A stretch of 64,000 nucleotides of DNA. Origin: a virus. Positions 35,259-44,011 of this stretch are shown one piece after another. A model generated the notes under the pieces. The model was given only the letters and a program-made list of their open reading frames with translations. It did not search any database and was not told where the DNA came from. Numbering within the stretch: position 1 is the stretch's first letter; each line of letters begins with the position of its first letter. The position numbers were made by a program, and so were the translations under genes. The stretch lies in the IMG/VR virus record IMGVR_UViG_3300009180_003294, positions 1-64,000 of that record; one strand, written 5' to 3'.

Positions 35259-36051
35259 CACTGCGGTTATTATTTCTGGAGTGATGCGACATCTAGTCGA
35301 AGCGTCCGGTAGTTGGATAATTGATGCTGATTATTATTTGGTCACTGAAGATAAAATCTATAAACCACAATCTATTACAGTTGATGAAAAAACAGCAGTA
35401 AAAAGTATTGCAGACACAGTTAATGCATGTAGTGTGACATTTTCGTCTATTAATATTTTATTAAATAATACAATGATGTTTTCAGAATATCAACTGAAAT
35501 CACATCCAGAATTTTCATATCATCCAATTATAGCAATGGCATTTAAATGGAAATATGCTTTTAAATTATTGAGCATTGTTCAACCAGTTAAGCAGTATAA
35601 TAAAATACTGTTACTGCGCCCGGACCTTTATTTAAGTTTTAAAAAACCTATTAAACATTTTGATAAACAGTTGCCAATACCCAGGCACTTTCATGGAACC
35701 AACAATTTACATATAGATCCTGTTTCTAATTATCCATCAATAGGCGATACTTGTTTGATGGTAGACTGGGAACTATTTGGACTATTATCTGAATTTTTTG
35801 ATTATTACGTTCAATTTTACAACGATACAATTAATCATAAGTATGATGTTCATAGTTTATTAGCTAGATATTTAACAGAACGAGGAATTACCATGGACAA
35901 GTTGTTGTTTGATTATTTAGATTATATAATACTGCGAGACAACTCCACTGATATGTTTTTAAATGGAATGTTACAGCCCCAGTATAGTATCAATGATCTA
36001 CGAAATAGACAACAGGAATGGTGGAAGGAAAATACACACAATGAACAATAA
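35251..36051 (+). CDS. SGQxR-family glycosyltransferase-like protein (divergent)
   Basis: This 266-residue protein starts TAVIISGVMRHLVEAS, a variant of the SGQxR motif, and carries YNKILLLRPDLYLSF, equivalent to the IKxRxD segment of the genes at 32662 and 33497. It also has GDTCLMVDWELFGLLS, a typical late block of the family. It overlaps the SGNH gene before it by eight bases and the next SGNH gene by eleven, so transferase and SGNH genes alternate. Confidence 0.55.
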   Translation: MSNTAVIISGVMRHLVEASGSWIIDADYYLVTEDKIYKPQSITVDEKTAVKSIADTVNACSVTFSSINILLNNTMMFSEYQLKSHPEFSYHPIIAMAFKWKYAFKLLSIVQPVKQYNKILLLRPDLYLSFKKPIKHFDKQLPIPRHFHGTNNLHIDPVSNYPSIGDTCLMVDWELFGLLSEFFDYYVQFYNDTINHKYDVHSLLARYLTERGITMDKLLFDYLDYIILRDNSTDMFLNGMLQPQYSINDLRNRQQEWWKENTHNEQ

Positions 36052-36838
36052 ATTAATAATCTGCGGTGATAGTTTTAACATAGGCATAGGCTGTATAGAT
36101 CTATACACAGAACCATATGGTATATTATTATCAAACACGCTGAATAGAAAATTAGTAAATCTAGCCAAGGGGTCTAGTACAAATTTAAGCATTTACTTAC
36201 AAGCTGAATACGCAGTTAATAACATTGCTGGTCCCAATGATATTGTAATTGTAAGTCATACCAGTTATGATAGAGTGGATTGGTTTCCCTGGGATGACGA
36301 TATTAAAGGTCAGTTAACGAACACGGATGTTAACTATCATCAATATCCTCCCTATGGAGATTGTACATATCATCAGCTACTAGAAAATCATCCCATGTCC
36401 AAAGATAATAGATATAAAGGAAGAATGTTTACAGAAAACTTCATGGGTGTAATCGACTTTTGGGAAACATTTAGAAAACATGATAAAGAAAGCGGTTACT
36501 ATGCTAGGTTTATCAATGAGCCAAAAGAAAGAATGAAAACATTGTACGACTTTGCCACCACTATACATGACAGTAGAATAAATCGATTACAAAGTATTGG
36601 TGTAATGACCATGGCACACCAATTGTTAAATAAACATAACATTAAGCATTTAATTCTTACACATGAACCGAAAGAGTATGCTAAATTCATGGATGAAGAG
36701 AATTTAGTTGAATTATCTTGGGGCAAGTTAAGTGTAGATTATCCCGACGAAATTAAAAGTATGCATTCAAGTCCAGAAGGACATAAACAAGCATATAATA
36801 TTATATTAAATAAATTAAAAGAAAATGGATGGGCATGA
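36041..36838 (+). CDS. SGNH/GDSL-type hydrolase (second)
   Basis: The start at ATG 36041 has GGAAGGAA upstream; the 265-residue product begins NKLIICGDSFNIGIG (nucleophile Ser in GDS). It has LVNLAKGSSTNLSI as the Gly/Asn block and IKSMHSSPEGHKQAY with the catalytic His. It shares the SSPEGH layout with the first SGNH protein (HPSPEGH), so they are paralogues. No secretion signal. Role in acyl transfer or deacylation of the glycan made by neighbouring genes is inferred from context. Confidence 0.72.
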   Translation: MNNKLIICGDSFNIGIGCIDLYTEPYGILLSNTLNRKLVNLAKGSSTNLSIYLQAEYAVNNIAGPNDIVIVSHTSYDRVDWFPWDDDIKGQLTNTDVNYHQYPPYGDCTYHQLLENHPMSKDNRYKGRMFTENFMGVIDFWETFRKHDKESGYYARFINEPKERMKTLYDFATTIHDSRINRLQSIGVMTMAHQLLNKHNIKHLILTHEPKEYAKFMDEENLVELSWGKLSVDYPDEIKSMHSSPEGHKQAYNIILNKLKENGWA

Positions 36839-37278
36839 TGGAAATTAAAAAAGTAACTAAACACTGGGGCTACGAGCTTTGGATTGCAGACGGTTCAGCG
36901 ACTCCTTATGCCAGTAAACGTATTTTATTCAAAGCGGGCAATAGAACCAGCTTACAAGTACACGAATATAAGATAGAAACTAACTATGTTCTAAGTGGCA
37001 CAGGCATGTTACATCGCAGTCGAGAACCACTGGACATTGCCAAATTTTTAGAACAAGGTATGACTAGTCGACAAGTAGAAGCCTACGAATATACATTTGA
37101 GCGTATAGAACTTAAAGCCGGCGTTGTATTCAATGTACAACCAGGCTATGTACACAGAGTAATCGCTGACACTGATTTAGAATTCATGGAAACCAGCACC
37201 ACTGAATTAGACGATGTAATTCGATTACAAGACGATGCTGGAAGAACACATGGCAGAATTAGCTACGAACATGAGTAA
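36835..37278 (+). CDS. Cupin of the mannose-6-phosphate isomerase type
   Basis: The 147-residue product has HWGYELWIADGS, SLQVHEYKIETNYVLSG and VFNVQPGYVHRVIA. This is the single cupin barrel of type II phosphomannose-isomerase C-terminal domains: His and Glu in the first motif, PGxxHR in the second. It may isomerise a sugar phosphate or only bind one. It overlaps the previous stop as ATGA and is followed, with an 8-base overlap, by a sugar-nucleotidyltransferase fusion. Mannose-6-phosphate isomerases and mannose-1-phosphate guanylyltransferases are often fused in one protein, so the neighbourhood supports sugar activation. Confidence 0.75.
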   Translation: MMEIKKVTKHWGYELWIADGSATPYASKRILFKAGNRTSLQVHEYKIETNYVLSGTGMLHRSREPLDIAKFLEQGMTSRQVEAYEYTFERIELKAGVVFNVQPGYVHRVIADTDLEFMETSTTELDDVIRLQDDAGRTHGRISYEHE

Positions 37279-38809
37279 TATTGTTGTTATTCCCACAGCC
37301 GGGCTTGGCAGTAGAATGGGAAATTATACTAAGAATCTCAATAAGGCATTATTGCCTTATAAAGATAAACCAGTTTTGGCACATATCATAGACAATTTCC
37401 CCAAAGACAGCAAATTTATTATACCTGTTGGACATTTAAAAGAACAAATCATAGATTTTTGTAGTGTAGCATACAGTGATAGAAACATAGAGTTTTTACA
37501 CATCGACGACTGGACCAGTGCTAAGTCAGGAACTGGGTACACATTGCTACAATGTAAAGAGTTAATAGATACACCCTTTTGGTATGTGCCTTGCGACACT
37601 TACTTTGATGAAAGTATATTGAATAAAGTTGATAGGTCAGACTGTTACTTTGTCAAAGATGTCAGTGAAAAAGATTCACACTTGTACACAATGTTTGAAA
37701 CTGATATGCAGTGGAAAATCACAGACATCAAGTTTAAACAGTCATGTGACGACTCGTGGAGAGCATTTACCGGTTTAATGTATATCAAAGACTGGGAATT
37801 ATTCTTTAGAGATTTATCCAACACAGACAGTAATGAATTTATTGGCATAATTAGGCATGGCAGTGAAGTGGCTTCTTTGGACTCCTGGTTAGACTTCGGA
37901 AGTCCGACAATATATCAAACTGAATTAAGTAAAAGCCAAAAATTCGACTTTACAAAAAAAGACGAAGTAATATATATCTGTAACAATCGTGTAGTTAAAT
38001 GGTGGTTAGATAGCACAGTTGCTAAAAAGAAGTATGACAAAGTATTGGCCAATCCACATGTGTTCCCTGCCAACTGTACGCACAGCGGCAATTATATGGC
38101 CTATGATTTCTTTCCAGGCAAAACACTCTATGAATTTAATAACCCAGTGGCATTTAATGAATTGCTTAATTGGCTAGAAACAAACGTGTGGCGAGACATA
38201 GATGCTGATATACATGACGCCAGCATTGAGTTCTATAAAACAAAATCACTGTCACGTATCAACAAGTTTTTAGAAAAGTATCCTAGTTTAAAACCAGTGA
38301 CCAACATTGACGGCGTAGAAGTCCGAGACCACAGTTATTATTTAGATAAGATAGACTGGGAATATTTTGCACAAGTTACACGTCCGGGATTCCTACACGG
38401 TGATTTACAGTTTGATAACATTGTTATCAGTGACAACGGAGAGTTTAAGATCATAGATTGGCGACATGAGTTCGCAGGCCTAGTCGAGTACGGCGATATA
38501 TACTATGACTTGGCTAAAATGGCCGGGGGATTGATCATCAATTATGCCAACATTAAGAATCATAATTTTAACATAGAGATTGACAACGGCAGTGTAACAT
38601 TGAGTATTCCCAATGTTGACCATATCACTGTATATCAACAGCGTTTGAAGAAATATATCATAGATAATAATTTAGACTATAATAAAGTACAGCAATTGGT
38701 ACCTATAATCTTTTGGAACATGAGCCCGTTGCATACTGCACCATTTGATATATTCCTGTGGTACTTGGGAATTAAATTATTTGCGGAATTAGAAAGCGGT
38801 GATGTTTAA
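37271..38809 (+). CDS. Fusion of sugar/alcohol-phosphate nucleotidyltransferase and APH-type kinase
   Basis: From ATG 37271 (512 residues) residues 1-230 form a nucleotidyltransferase: IPTAGLGSRMGNYTKNLNKA (G-x-G-x-R-M and Lys), then WYVPCDTYF with the metal Asp and LDFGSPTIYQ. Residues about 250-500 form a choline/aminoglycoside-kinase-like domain: FLHGDLQFDNIVIS (H376, D378) and KIIDWRHEF (D396). The protein could phosphorylate a sugar or amino alcohol and then couple it to a nucleotide, as LicA plus LicC or AmgK plus MurU do as separate proteins. Which substrate is not evident. It lies between a cupin and an SGNH gene. Confidence 0.8.
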   Translation: MSNIVVIPTAGLGSRMGNYTKNLNKALLPYKDKPVLAHIIDNFPKDSKFIIPVGHLKEQIIDFCSVAYSDRNIEFLHIDDWTSAKSGTGYTLLQCKELIDTPFWYVPCDTYFDESILNKVDRSDCYFVKDVSEKDSHLYTMFETDMQWKITDIKFKQSCDDSWRAFTGLMYIKDWELFFRDLSNTDSNEFIGIIRHGSEVASLDSWLDFGSPTIYQTELSKSQKFDFTKKDEVIYICNNRVVKWWLDSTVAKKKYDKVLANPHVFPANCTHSGNYMAYDFFPGKTLYEFNNPVAFNELLNWLETNVWRDIDADIHDASIEFYKTKSLSRINKFLEKYPSLKPVTNIDGVEVRDHSYYLDKIDWEYFAQVTRPGFLHGDLQFDNIVISDNGEFKIIDWRHEFAGLVEYGDIYYDLAKMAGGLIINYANIKNHNFNIEIDNGSVTLSIPNVDHITVYQQRLKKYIIDNNLDYNKVQQLVPIIFWNMSPLHTAPFDIFLWYLGIKLFAELESGDV

Positions 38810-39644
38810 TAAAGATTTTTATTATAATAATGAAATTGCAAACAGGGCGAATACTGAGAGTAATTGGCATGCATATGATACGCCGGAAAACTATTTAGAA
38901 GTTAATAGTAAAGGTTCGAATACATATCTCAAAGATTGCAACGATATTTGTTATACTTTTAACAATCACGGTTTCAGAAGTGACGAGTTTGACAGTCATT
39001 CTGATATCCCAATTTTATTTACTGGTTGCAGTTATACCGAAGGTGTGGGCTTGCCTGTGAATAAAATATGGTCAACTCGATTATTAAATAAACTAAAAGT
39101 AAGAACAGGTAAAACAATTCCCCATTGGAATCTTGCATTAGCAGGCGCCGGATTAGATTCTATTGCCAACGGTCTTTATTGGCATTCTGTGAAGTTTAAA
39201 CGTAAGTTAGATTACATTGTAATATTGTTTCCGTCATTTACTAGAAGAGAATACTGTTATAATACCAAAGAAATAAAAACATGGTTTCATCCTGGAAGTC
39301 CAGGATTATCATCCGATAGTAACATAGTAGATAAACTGTTCATAGATAGGGAGTTTATCGAATATCAATCAATTAAAAATTTAGCATTAATAGATGCTGT
39401 GTCGAAAAGTTTAAATGCCAAAGTGATATATTCTGTGTGGTCATTCCTAGGAGTAGCCGCAAAACGTGAAATCGATATTATTCAAGAAAATTTTACAAAT
39501 TTTCAATATATTAAATATCCGGATTTAGAATATGACATCGACTTTGCAAGAGACAGTGTACACCCCGGACCATCTATGCATGAAAAAATCAGCGAAGTAT
39601 TTTTCGAAGAGTATTTTAAAAAAGAAATTATAGGAAATAAGTAA
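38802..39644 (+). CDS. SGNH-type hydrolase (third)
   Basis: The 280-residue product, started at ATG 38802 (a GTG precedes it in frame), has a longer N-terminal part before PILFTGCSYTEGVGLP (nucleophile Ser in GCS), then HWNLALAGAGLDSIANG as Gly/Asn block and DSVHPGPSMHEKI with the catalytic Asp-x-x-His. FNNHGFRSDEF is a further conserved segment before the nucleophile. It differs from the two earlier SGNH proteins in layout, so it belongs to another subfamily. Overlaps the nucleotidyltransferase-kinase gene by eight bases. Confidence 0.75.
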   Translation: MFNKDFYYNNEIANRANTESNWHAYDTPENYLEVNSKGSNTYLKDCNDICYTFNNHGFRSDEFDSHSDIPILFTGCSYTEGVGLPVNKIWSTRLLNKLKVRTGKTIPHWNLALAGAGLDSIANGLYWHSVKFKRKLDYIVILFPSFTRREYCYNTKEIKTWFHPGSPGLSSDSNIVDKLFIDREFIEYQSIKNLALIDAVSKSLNAKVIYSVWSFLGVAAKREIDIIQENFTNFQYIKYPDLEYDIDFARDSVHPGPSMHEKISEVFFEEYFKKEIIGNK

Positions 39645-39983
39645 ATGGGTAAAGCCACACAAAGCCAAATTGCCATGCTATACTTAAAGGCCTTCAGTGA
39701 AAAGGACTTGACCGGCTTGGAAACAATGTTTGCTGACAATGTGATACTAACAGACTGGGACGGACAAATGATTGGCAGAGAAAATGTATTAGCATTTAAT
39801 CAAACATTGTTTTCACAGTTAGGGAATATTCGAATAGAAATTGATAAAATTGCCATGGGTCACAATACTGTTATAGCAGAAATTAAAGTTATATTAGATA
39901 ATAAGGTCGTAATTCCAGTAATAGATGTTATAGACTTTGATCAAGATAATAAAATAAGAGAAATAAGAGCGTACAAACGATGA
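39645..39983 (+). CDS. NTF2/SnoaL-like small protein
   Basis: The 112-residue protein fits a SnoaL-type NTF2 fold: QIAMLYLKAFSEKDLTGLE as the first helices, FADNVILTDWDGQMIG, then a beta sheet ending VIDVIDFDQDNKIREIRAYK. Members bind or isomerise small molecules, or serve as accessory subunits in biosynthetic clusters. It lies between an SGNH hydrolase and an AroE-like dehydrogenase and is joined to both without gaps, so it probably serves the same pathway. Substrate unknown. Confidence 0.72.
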   Translation: MGKATQSQIAMLYLKAFSEKDLTGLETMFADNVILTDWDGQMIGRENVLAFNQTLFSQLGNIRIEIDKIAMGHNTVIAEIKVILDNKVVIPVIDVIDFDQDNKIREIRAYKR

Positions 39984-40720
39984 AAAAATTTATAAGTTTA
40001 AGTCAATTCCCAGGAAAGACTGGGCAATATTTTTACACAGAATTCTTTAAACATTATAATATAGATGCAACATATGAACCATTGGCCTGTACTAACATTG
40101 AAAAAGCAATAATTCAGGCCGTCGAAGATGGCGTCTCTGGAATCAGTGTTAGCATGCCTTTTAAACAGTCTACTATATCATACTTGAATAAAAAACATCC
40201 CTATGTAGAACTTTATAATAGCTGTAATACTATTAAAATAAACAAAGGTCAAACTCATGGATATAATGCAGACTTGGCCGGCGTTGAGAAGGTCGCAAAG
40301 AATATTTTACCCGGCGACAGAATTACTATATTAGGTGCCGGTGCAATAGGTTCAATGTTTATTAAGTATTTAGAAGATAGTCACTATGATGGTCTGAATG
40401 TATGTGCGAGAAATTTAAGAACATGGAATGAACGGTATAAATCTGCAGACGTTGTAATTAATTGTACAGCATTGGGAACAAGTACGGAAGAAAGTCCATT
40501 TAAGCTGGGACAAATACCTCCTACTACAAGGTTAGTAATAGACTTGGCCATCAAAGACAACGAGTTTAAACAACAATGTCAGAATTACAATATTAAATAT
40601 GTATCTGGGCGTGAGTTTTATCGCAGTCAATTCTTAAAACAATTTGAGATTTACACCGGGATAAAACCCAGCGAACAAGTTTATAACGAAATCGAAAGCA
40701 GACAATATGAAACAATTTAA
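39980..40720 (+). CDS. Shikimate-dehydrogenase-like (AroE family) oxidoreductase
   Basis: The 246-residue protein has the AroE layout: GVSGISVSMPFK with Lys62 at the catalytic position, NSCNT and GYNADLAG with Asp98 as partner, then a Rossmann motif ITILGAGAIGSM and VVINCTALGTS. Lys and Asp are both kept, so it is probably active. Family members reduce 3-dehydroshikimate or related cyclic and amino-sugar-derived ketones with NAD(P)H. No other shikimate-pathway gene is in the window, which argues for a special substrate rather than aromatic amino acid supply. Overlaps its upstream neighbour as ATGA. Confidence 0.8.
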   Translation: MKKFISLSQFPGKTGQYFYTEFFKHYNIDATYEPLACTNIEKAIIQAVEDGVSGISVSMPFKQSTISYLNKKHPYVELYNSCNTIKINKGQTHGYNADLAGVEKVAKNILPGDRITILGAGAIGSMFIKYLEDSHYDGLNVCARNLRTWNERYKSADVVINCTALGTSTEESPFKLGQIPPTTRLVIDLAIKDNEFKQQCQNYNIKYVSGREFYRSQFLKQFEIYTGIKPSEQVYNEIESRQYETI

Positions 40721-41774
40721 GTTGGGCTTCGGACCAATGAGCAGGGAAATTATAGAAATCCTTGCCAAGCACACAAAAGATAATAATTATCCATTGATGA
40801 TTATTGCCAGCCGCAATCAAGTTGACTATGCCACTGGTTATGTTTGCACTACTGCGGAACTAGCAGAACAAGTAAAACAATATAAGAATCCGAACTTGCT
40901 GTTGTGCAGAGATCACTGCGGACCTTACTTCAGTGATTTAGATCGTGGCCTGTCCATTGATGATGCAATTATTCGTTGTATGAAAACAATTGCCACCGAC
41001 ATTACGGCTGGATTTGATTTAATACACATCGATGTTAGTCGTATTAAGGATAATCAATTACATTACGCAAAAAAATTAATTGAATATGCTATAAGTTTGA
41101 ATCCTGATATTATGCTGGAATTTGGCAGTGAAGACAACACCGGCATTGATATTAACAGCAGTATTGCTAGAATAGACATACAACTAGGATTTTTAAATCC
41201 TTACAAAAACAACGTTAAATTCTTTGTAACACAAACAGGCAGTTTGACCAAAGACGGTCAGGCAGGAACATTTGATGTTGACCGCAATCACGCAATAGGT
41301 GAACAAATACGTGCCGCAGGCTTTTTGTTCAAGGAACATAACGCAGATTACTTTACTGCCAGTGATATTAAAAACCGCATTGATGCCAGCGTCGACAGCT
41401 TGAACATTGCTCCTCAATTAGGTGTTATGCAAACAGACTTATTAAAAGAATTTGCACCCAAGGATCTATGGGCAATATTTGCTGACTTAGTTTATAATCA
41501 GAATTACTGGCAACGATGGGTTCCTGAAGGTGTCACTGATAAAGATGTGGCGGTAAGTGTCAGTGGACATTATTTATTCAGTAGCCAAACATACAAAGAT
41601 ATTATTGCAAGCATAGATGCTAATGCGTTCAATTCTGAATTAAACAAAAAAATAGAAGATTTATTAAATCATTATAAAACATTTGATCACGAGCATCCTG
41701 AAGTACAGTTTCAAGTCAAATTAAAGAAACGCTTAGAAGAACTACGCCAACGAGATCCTTTTATATACAGATGA
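40707..41774 (+). CDS. GatZ/KbaZ-like TIM-barrel aldolase-family protein
   Basis: The 355-residue protein has YPLMIIASRNQVDYATGYV (GatZ: EATSNQVNQFGGYTG-like), LLLCRDHCGPYFSD and FDLIHIDVSRIKD. This is the D-tagatose-1,6-bisphosphate aldolase subunit fold (GatZ/KbaZ). GatZ is regarded as a non-catalytic subunit beside the class II aldolase GatY, but no GatY-type gene occurs here. It may therefore act alone on another sugar phosphate. The AroE-like gene overlaps it by 14 bases and the carbamoyltransferase follows as ATGA, so all three are co-translated. Confidence 0.72.
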   Translation: MKQFKLGFGPMSREIIEILAKHTKDNNYPLMIIASRNQVDYATGYVCTTAELAEQVKQYKNPNLLLCRDHCGPYFSDLDRGLSIDDAIIRCMKTIATDITAGFDLIHIDVSRIKDNQLHYAKKLIEYAISLNPDIMLEFGSEDNTGIDINSSIARIDIQLGFLNPYKNNVKFFVTQTGSLTKDGQAGTFDVDRNHAIGEQIRAAGFLFKEHNADYFTASDIKNRIDASVDSLNIAPQLGVMQTDLLKEFAPKDLWAIFADLVYNQNYWQRWVPEGVTDKDVAVSVSGHYLFSSQTYKDIIASIDANAFNSELNKKIEDLLNHYKTFDHEHPEVQFQVKLKKRLEELRQRDPFIYR

Positions 41775-43243
41775 ACATTTGGGGAATTAGTGCCAACAGT
41801 CACGATGCTGCCGTGTCAGTCTGGCATGATAAACAATTACAATTCGCAGCACACAGTGAAAGATACTCTGGAATTAAAAACGACGGAGATCTCTGTGCAG
41901 GTATCATCGAAGATGCTGAACAGTACGGCAAGCCAGACTTAATCGTTTGGTACGAAAATCCTGTATTAAAAACTGCCCGCCAGTTTCAAGCCGGCCAAGG
42001 CAACCGTACAGTGGAAAATGATGTACGATCATATCTAGCAAAATACAATCTAAATCAGCCTTTGGTAATAGGCGAACATCATAAAAGCCATGCTGCCGCA
42101 GGTTATTATACCAGTGGGCTAGCAGATGCCACTGTAGTAGTAATTGACAGCATAGGCGAGTTTGAAACGCTGACTGTTTGGCAAGGCATTGGCAATGACC
42201 TAAAGAAAGTATATGCACAGGGATACCCAGATAGTCTGGGACTATGGTTCAGTGCTATGACACAGCGCATTGGACTAAAGCCCAACGAAGAAGAATATAT
42301 TCTCATGGGCATGGCGGCTTATGGTGACGCCAACAAATATAAAGCAGACATATACAATGATTTCTTTGCTGTGATCAACGGACCCGAAGTTAAATTCAAA
42401 CGTAACCTGCATCGTGGCTGTCCAGATTGGCGTTTAGATTTATTAAAAGAACAAGATACTTTTGATCTAGCTGCCGCTACTCAACAAGTGTATACTGAAA
42501 TACTACAAGGTATCAGTCGTTGGGCTAGAGCAACGTTACCTAGCAAGAACATTGTATTAATGGGTGGATGCGCCCTTAATTGTGTGGCCAACAGTGAGAT
42601 CACAGGAGACTGGGATCGAGTTTGGATTATGCCAAACCCCGGAGATGCTGGAAGTAGTGTTGGTGCAGTTGCTGCCTTCTTTGGCGAACAAGTTACGTGG
42701 CCGGGGGCATATCTTGGCACAAACATGGGCAAAGAATATCCAGTTGAACAGACTATTGACATACTTACAAAAGATAAAATTGTAGGTGTTGCCACAGGAC
42801 GTGCAGAGTTTGGACCAAGAGCATTGGGACACCGCAGTTTATTGGCAGACCCCCGAGGCCCAGAAATCAAAGACACAGTCAATGCTATTAAACGCAGACA
42901 ACAATTCCGTCCATTCGCACCAGCAATCCTAGAAGAATACGTGCATGAATATTTTGACATGCCCACAAACATAACAGCCAGCCCATTCATGCAATTTGTT
43001 GCTAAATGTACAAAGCCTGAAGAGTTTCCTGCTATTATACATAAAGATGGCACTAGTCGTGTACAAACTGTGAGTAAAAATGACAGTCCTGGATTTAGAA
43101 AGCTGTTAGAAGATTGGCACAGCTTAACTGGATGTCCAATGTTACTTAATACTAGTTTGAATATCAAAGGCCAGCCAATGGTTAATAATATTGAACATGC
43201 TAGAGATTTTTATTTAAAGTACAATGTTCCTGTAGTAACGTGA
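41771..43243 (+). CDS. Carbamoyltransferase, NodU/CmcH family
   Basis: The 490-residue protein begins IWGISANSHDAAVSVW and has GEHHKSHAAAGYYTSGL, VVIDSIGEFETLTVW, EEYILMGMAAYGD and FGPRALGHRSLLADPRG, all hallmarks of the family, which transfers a carbamoyl group from carbamoyl phosphate (via carbamoyl-AMP) to a hydroxyl of a sugar or natural product. Length is shorter than the usual 550-600, mainly in the middle. The C-terminal YrdC-like part is present (RRQQFRPFAPAIL). The acceptor may be the sugar made by the preceding genes. Related genes occur in other marine T4-like phages. Confidence 0.88.
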   Translation: MNIWGISANSHDAAVSVWHDKQLQFAAHSERYSGIKNDGDLCAGIIEDAEQYGKPDLIVWYENPVLKTARQFQAGQGNRTVENDVRSYLAKYNLNQPLVIGEHHKSHAAAGYYTSGLADATVVVIDSIGEFETLTVWQGIGNDLKKVYAQGYPDSLGLWFSAMTQRIGLKPNEEEYILMGMAAYGDANKYKADIYNDFFAVINGPEVKFKRNLHRGCPDWRLDLLKEQDTFDLAAATQQVYTEILQGISRWARATLPSKNIVLMGGCALNCVANSEITGDWDRVWIMPNPGDAGSSVGAVAAFFGEQVTWPGAYLGTNMGKEYPVEQTIDILTKDKIVGVATGRAEFGPRALGHRSLLADPRGPEIKDTVNAIKRRQQFRPFAPAILEEYVHEYFDMPTNITASPFMQFVAKCTKPEEFPAIIHKDGTSRVQTVSKNDSPGFRKLLEDWHSLTGCPMLLNTSLNIKGQPMVNNIEHARDFYLKYNVPVVT

Positions 43244-43251
43244 GTAAAAAT

Positions 43252-43259
43252 ATTAAATA
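43252..43259 (+). promoter_or_regulatory. Late promoter ATTAAATA, near-leaderless
   Basis: ATTAAATA precedes the ATG at 43268 by eight bases, giving a predicted leader of two or three bases. Only the last six bases of the late octamer match exactly. Confidence 0.5.
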
Positions 43260-43267
43260 CTAGTACA

Positions 43268-44011
43268 ATGCTAGATGTTTTTTTCCTCAGTTACAACGAG
43301 CCATATGCAGATGAAAATTATGCCCGACTTAAAGAGCTTGTTCCTAATGCTCGTAGAGTAAATGGTGTAAAAGGATTTGCAGCCGCACATCAAGAATGTG
43401 CTCGAAGAAGTTTTACCAACAATTTTTATGTAGTTGACAGTGACGCGATTATTGTCGACGATTTTGATTTCTCTTTTACTCCCAGCAAATATAATACATG
43501 GTGGTATAAACCAGAATGTGATTATATATGCATATGGTCGAGTATAAATCCAATAAATGACTTGATTTATGGTCACGGAGGTGTTAAAATATTACCTAAG
43601 CAACCGCTGATGTGTGAAAATAAAGATGTCATTGATTTTACAACTGGGTTTGGATTAAGTACCAAAGTATTTGACGAAGTCAGTAATATCACTGCATTTA
43701 ACTACGACGAGTTTAGCACATTTAGAAGTGCATATAGGGAATGTGCAAAACTAGCAGCCAACTTGACTAATAAAGAATTAGTAAATAAGCTGGACGTTGA
43801 AACAAGTATTAGATTACGCAATGAAGCGGAACATAGATTACACGCTTGGACCACAGTTGGTGCAGGGAGAAGATTTGGTGAGCAATCTTTAATAGGGGCT
43901 CGACAAGGTAAGAAATATGGTCTACAATATCAAGACGATGATGTAGCGTTAAAAATGATCAATGACTACGAATGGATGCAAAATGAGTTTAATAAATTCT
44001 TTAGAAAGTAA
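43268..44011 (+). CDS. GT-A-like glycosyltransferase of the phage 'YG(N/H)GG' family
   Basis: The 247-residue protein starts LDVFFLSYNEPYADENYAR and has VNGVKGFAAAH, the DxD-type motif NFYVVDSDAII (D57, D59) and NDLIYGHGGVKILP. These motifs recur in three other genes of the window (30293, 43983, 44989), so they are paralogues. The family resembles GT-A transferases: a short Rossmann half, DxD, and a conserved Gly-rich loop. Donor and acceptor are not known. It opens a group of three adjoining copies and has its own late-type promoter. Confidence 0.68.
   Translation: MLDVFFLSYNEPYADENYARLKELVPNARRVNGVKGFAAAHQECARRSFTNNFYVVDSDAIIVDDFDFSFTPSKYNTWWYKPECDYICIWSSINPINDLIYGHGGVKILPKQPLMCENKDVIDFTTGFGLSTKVFDEVSNITAFNYDEFSTFRSAYRECAKLAANLTNKELVNKLDVETSIRLRNEAEHRLHAWTTVGAGRRFGEQSLIGARQGKKYGLQYQDDDVALKMINDYEWMQNEFNKFFRK

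Noticed and set aside
42481-43167. 228-codon minus-strand open frame inside the carbamoyltransferase gene
   Set aside because: The plus strand encodes a conserved enzyme; the reverse frame has no SD and no recognisable product.
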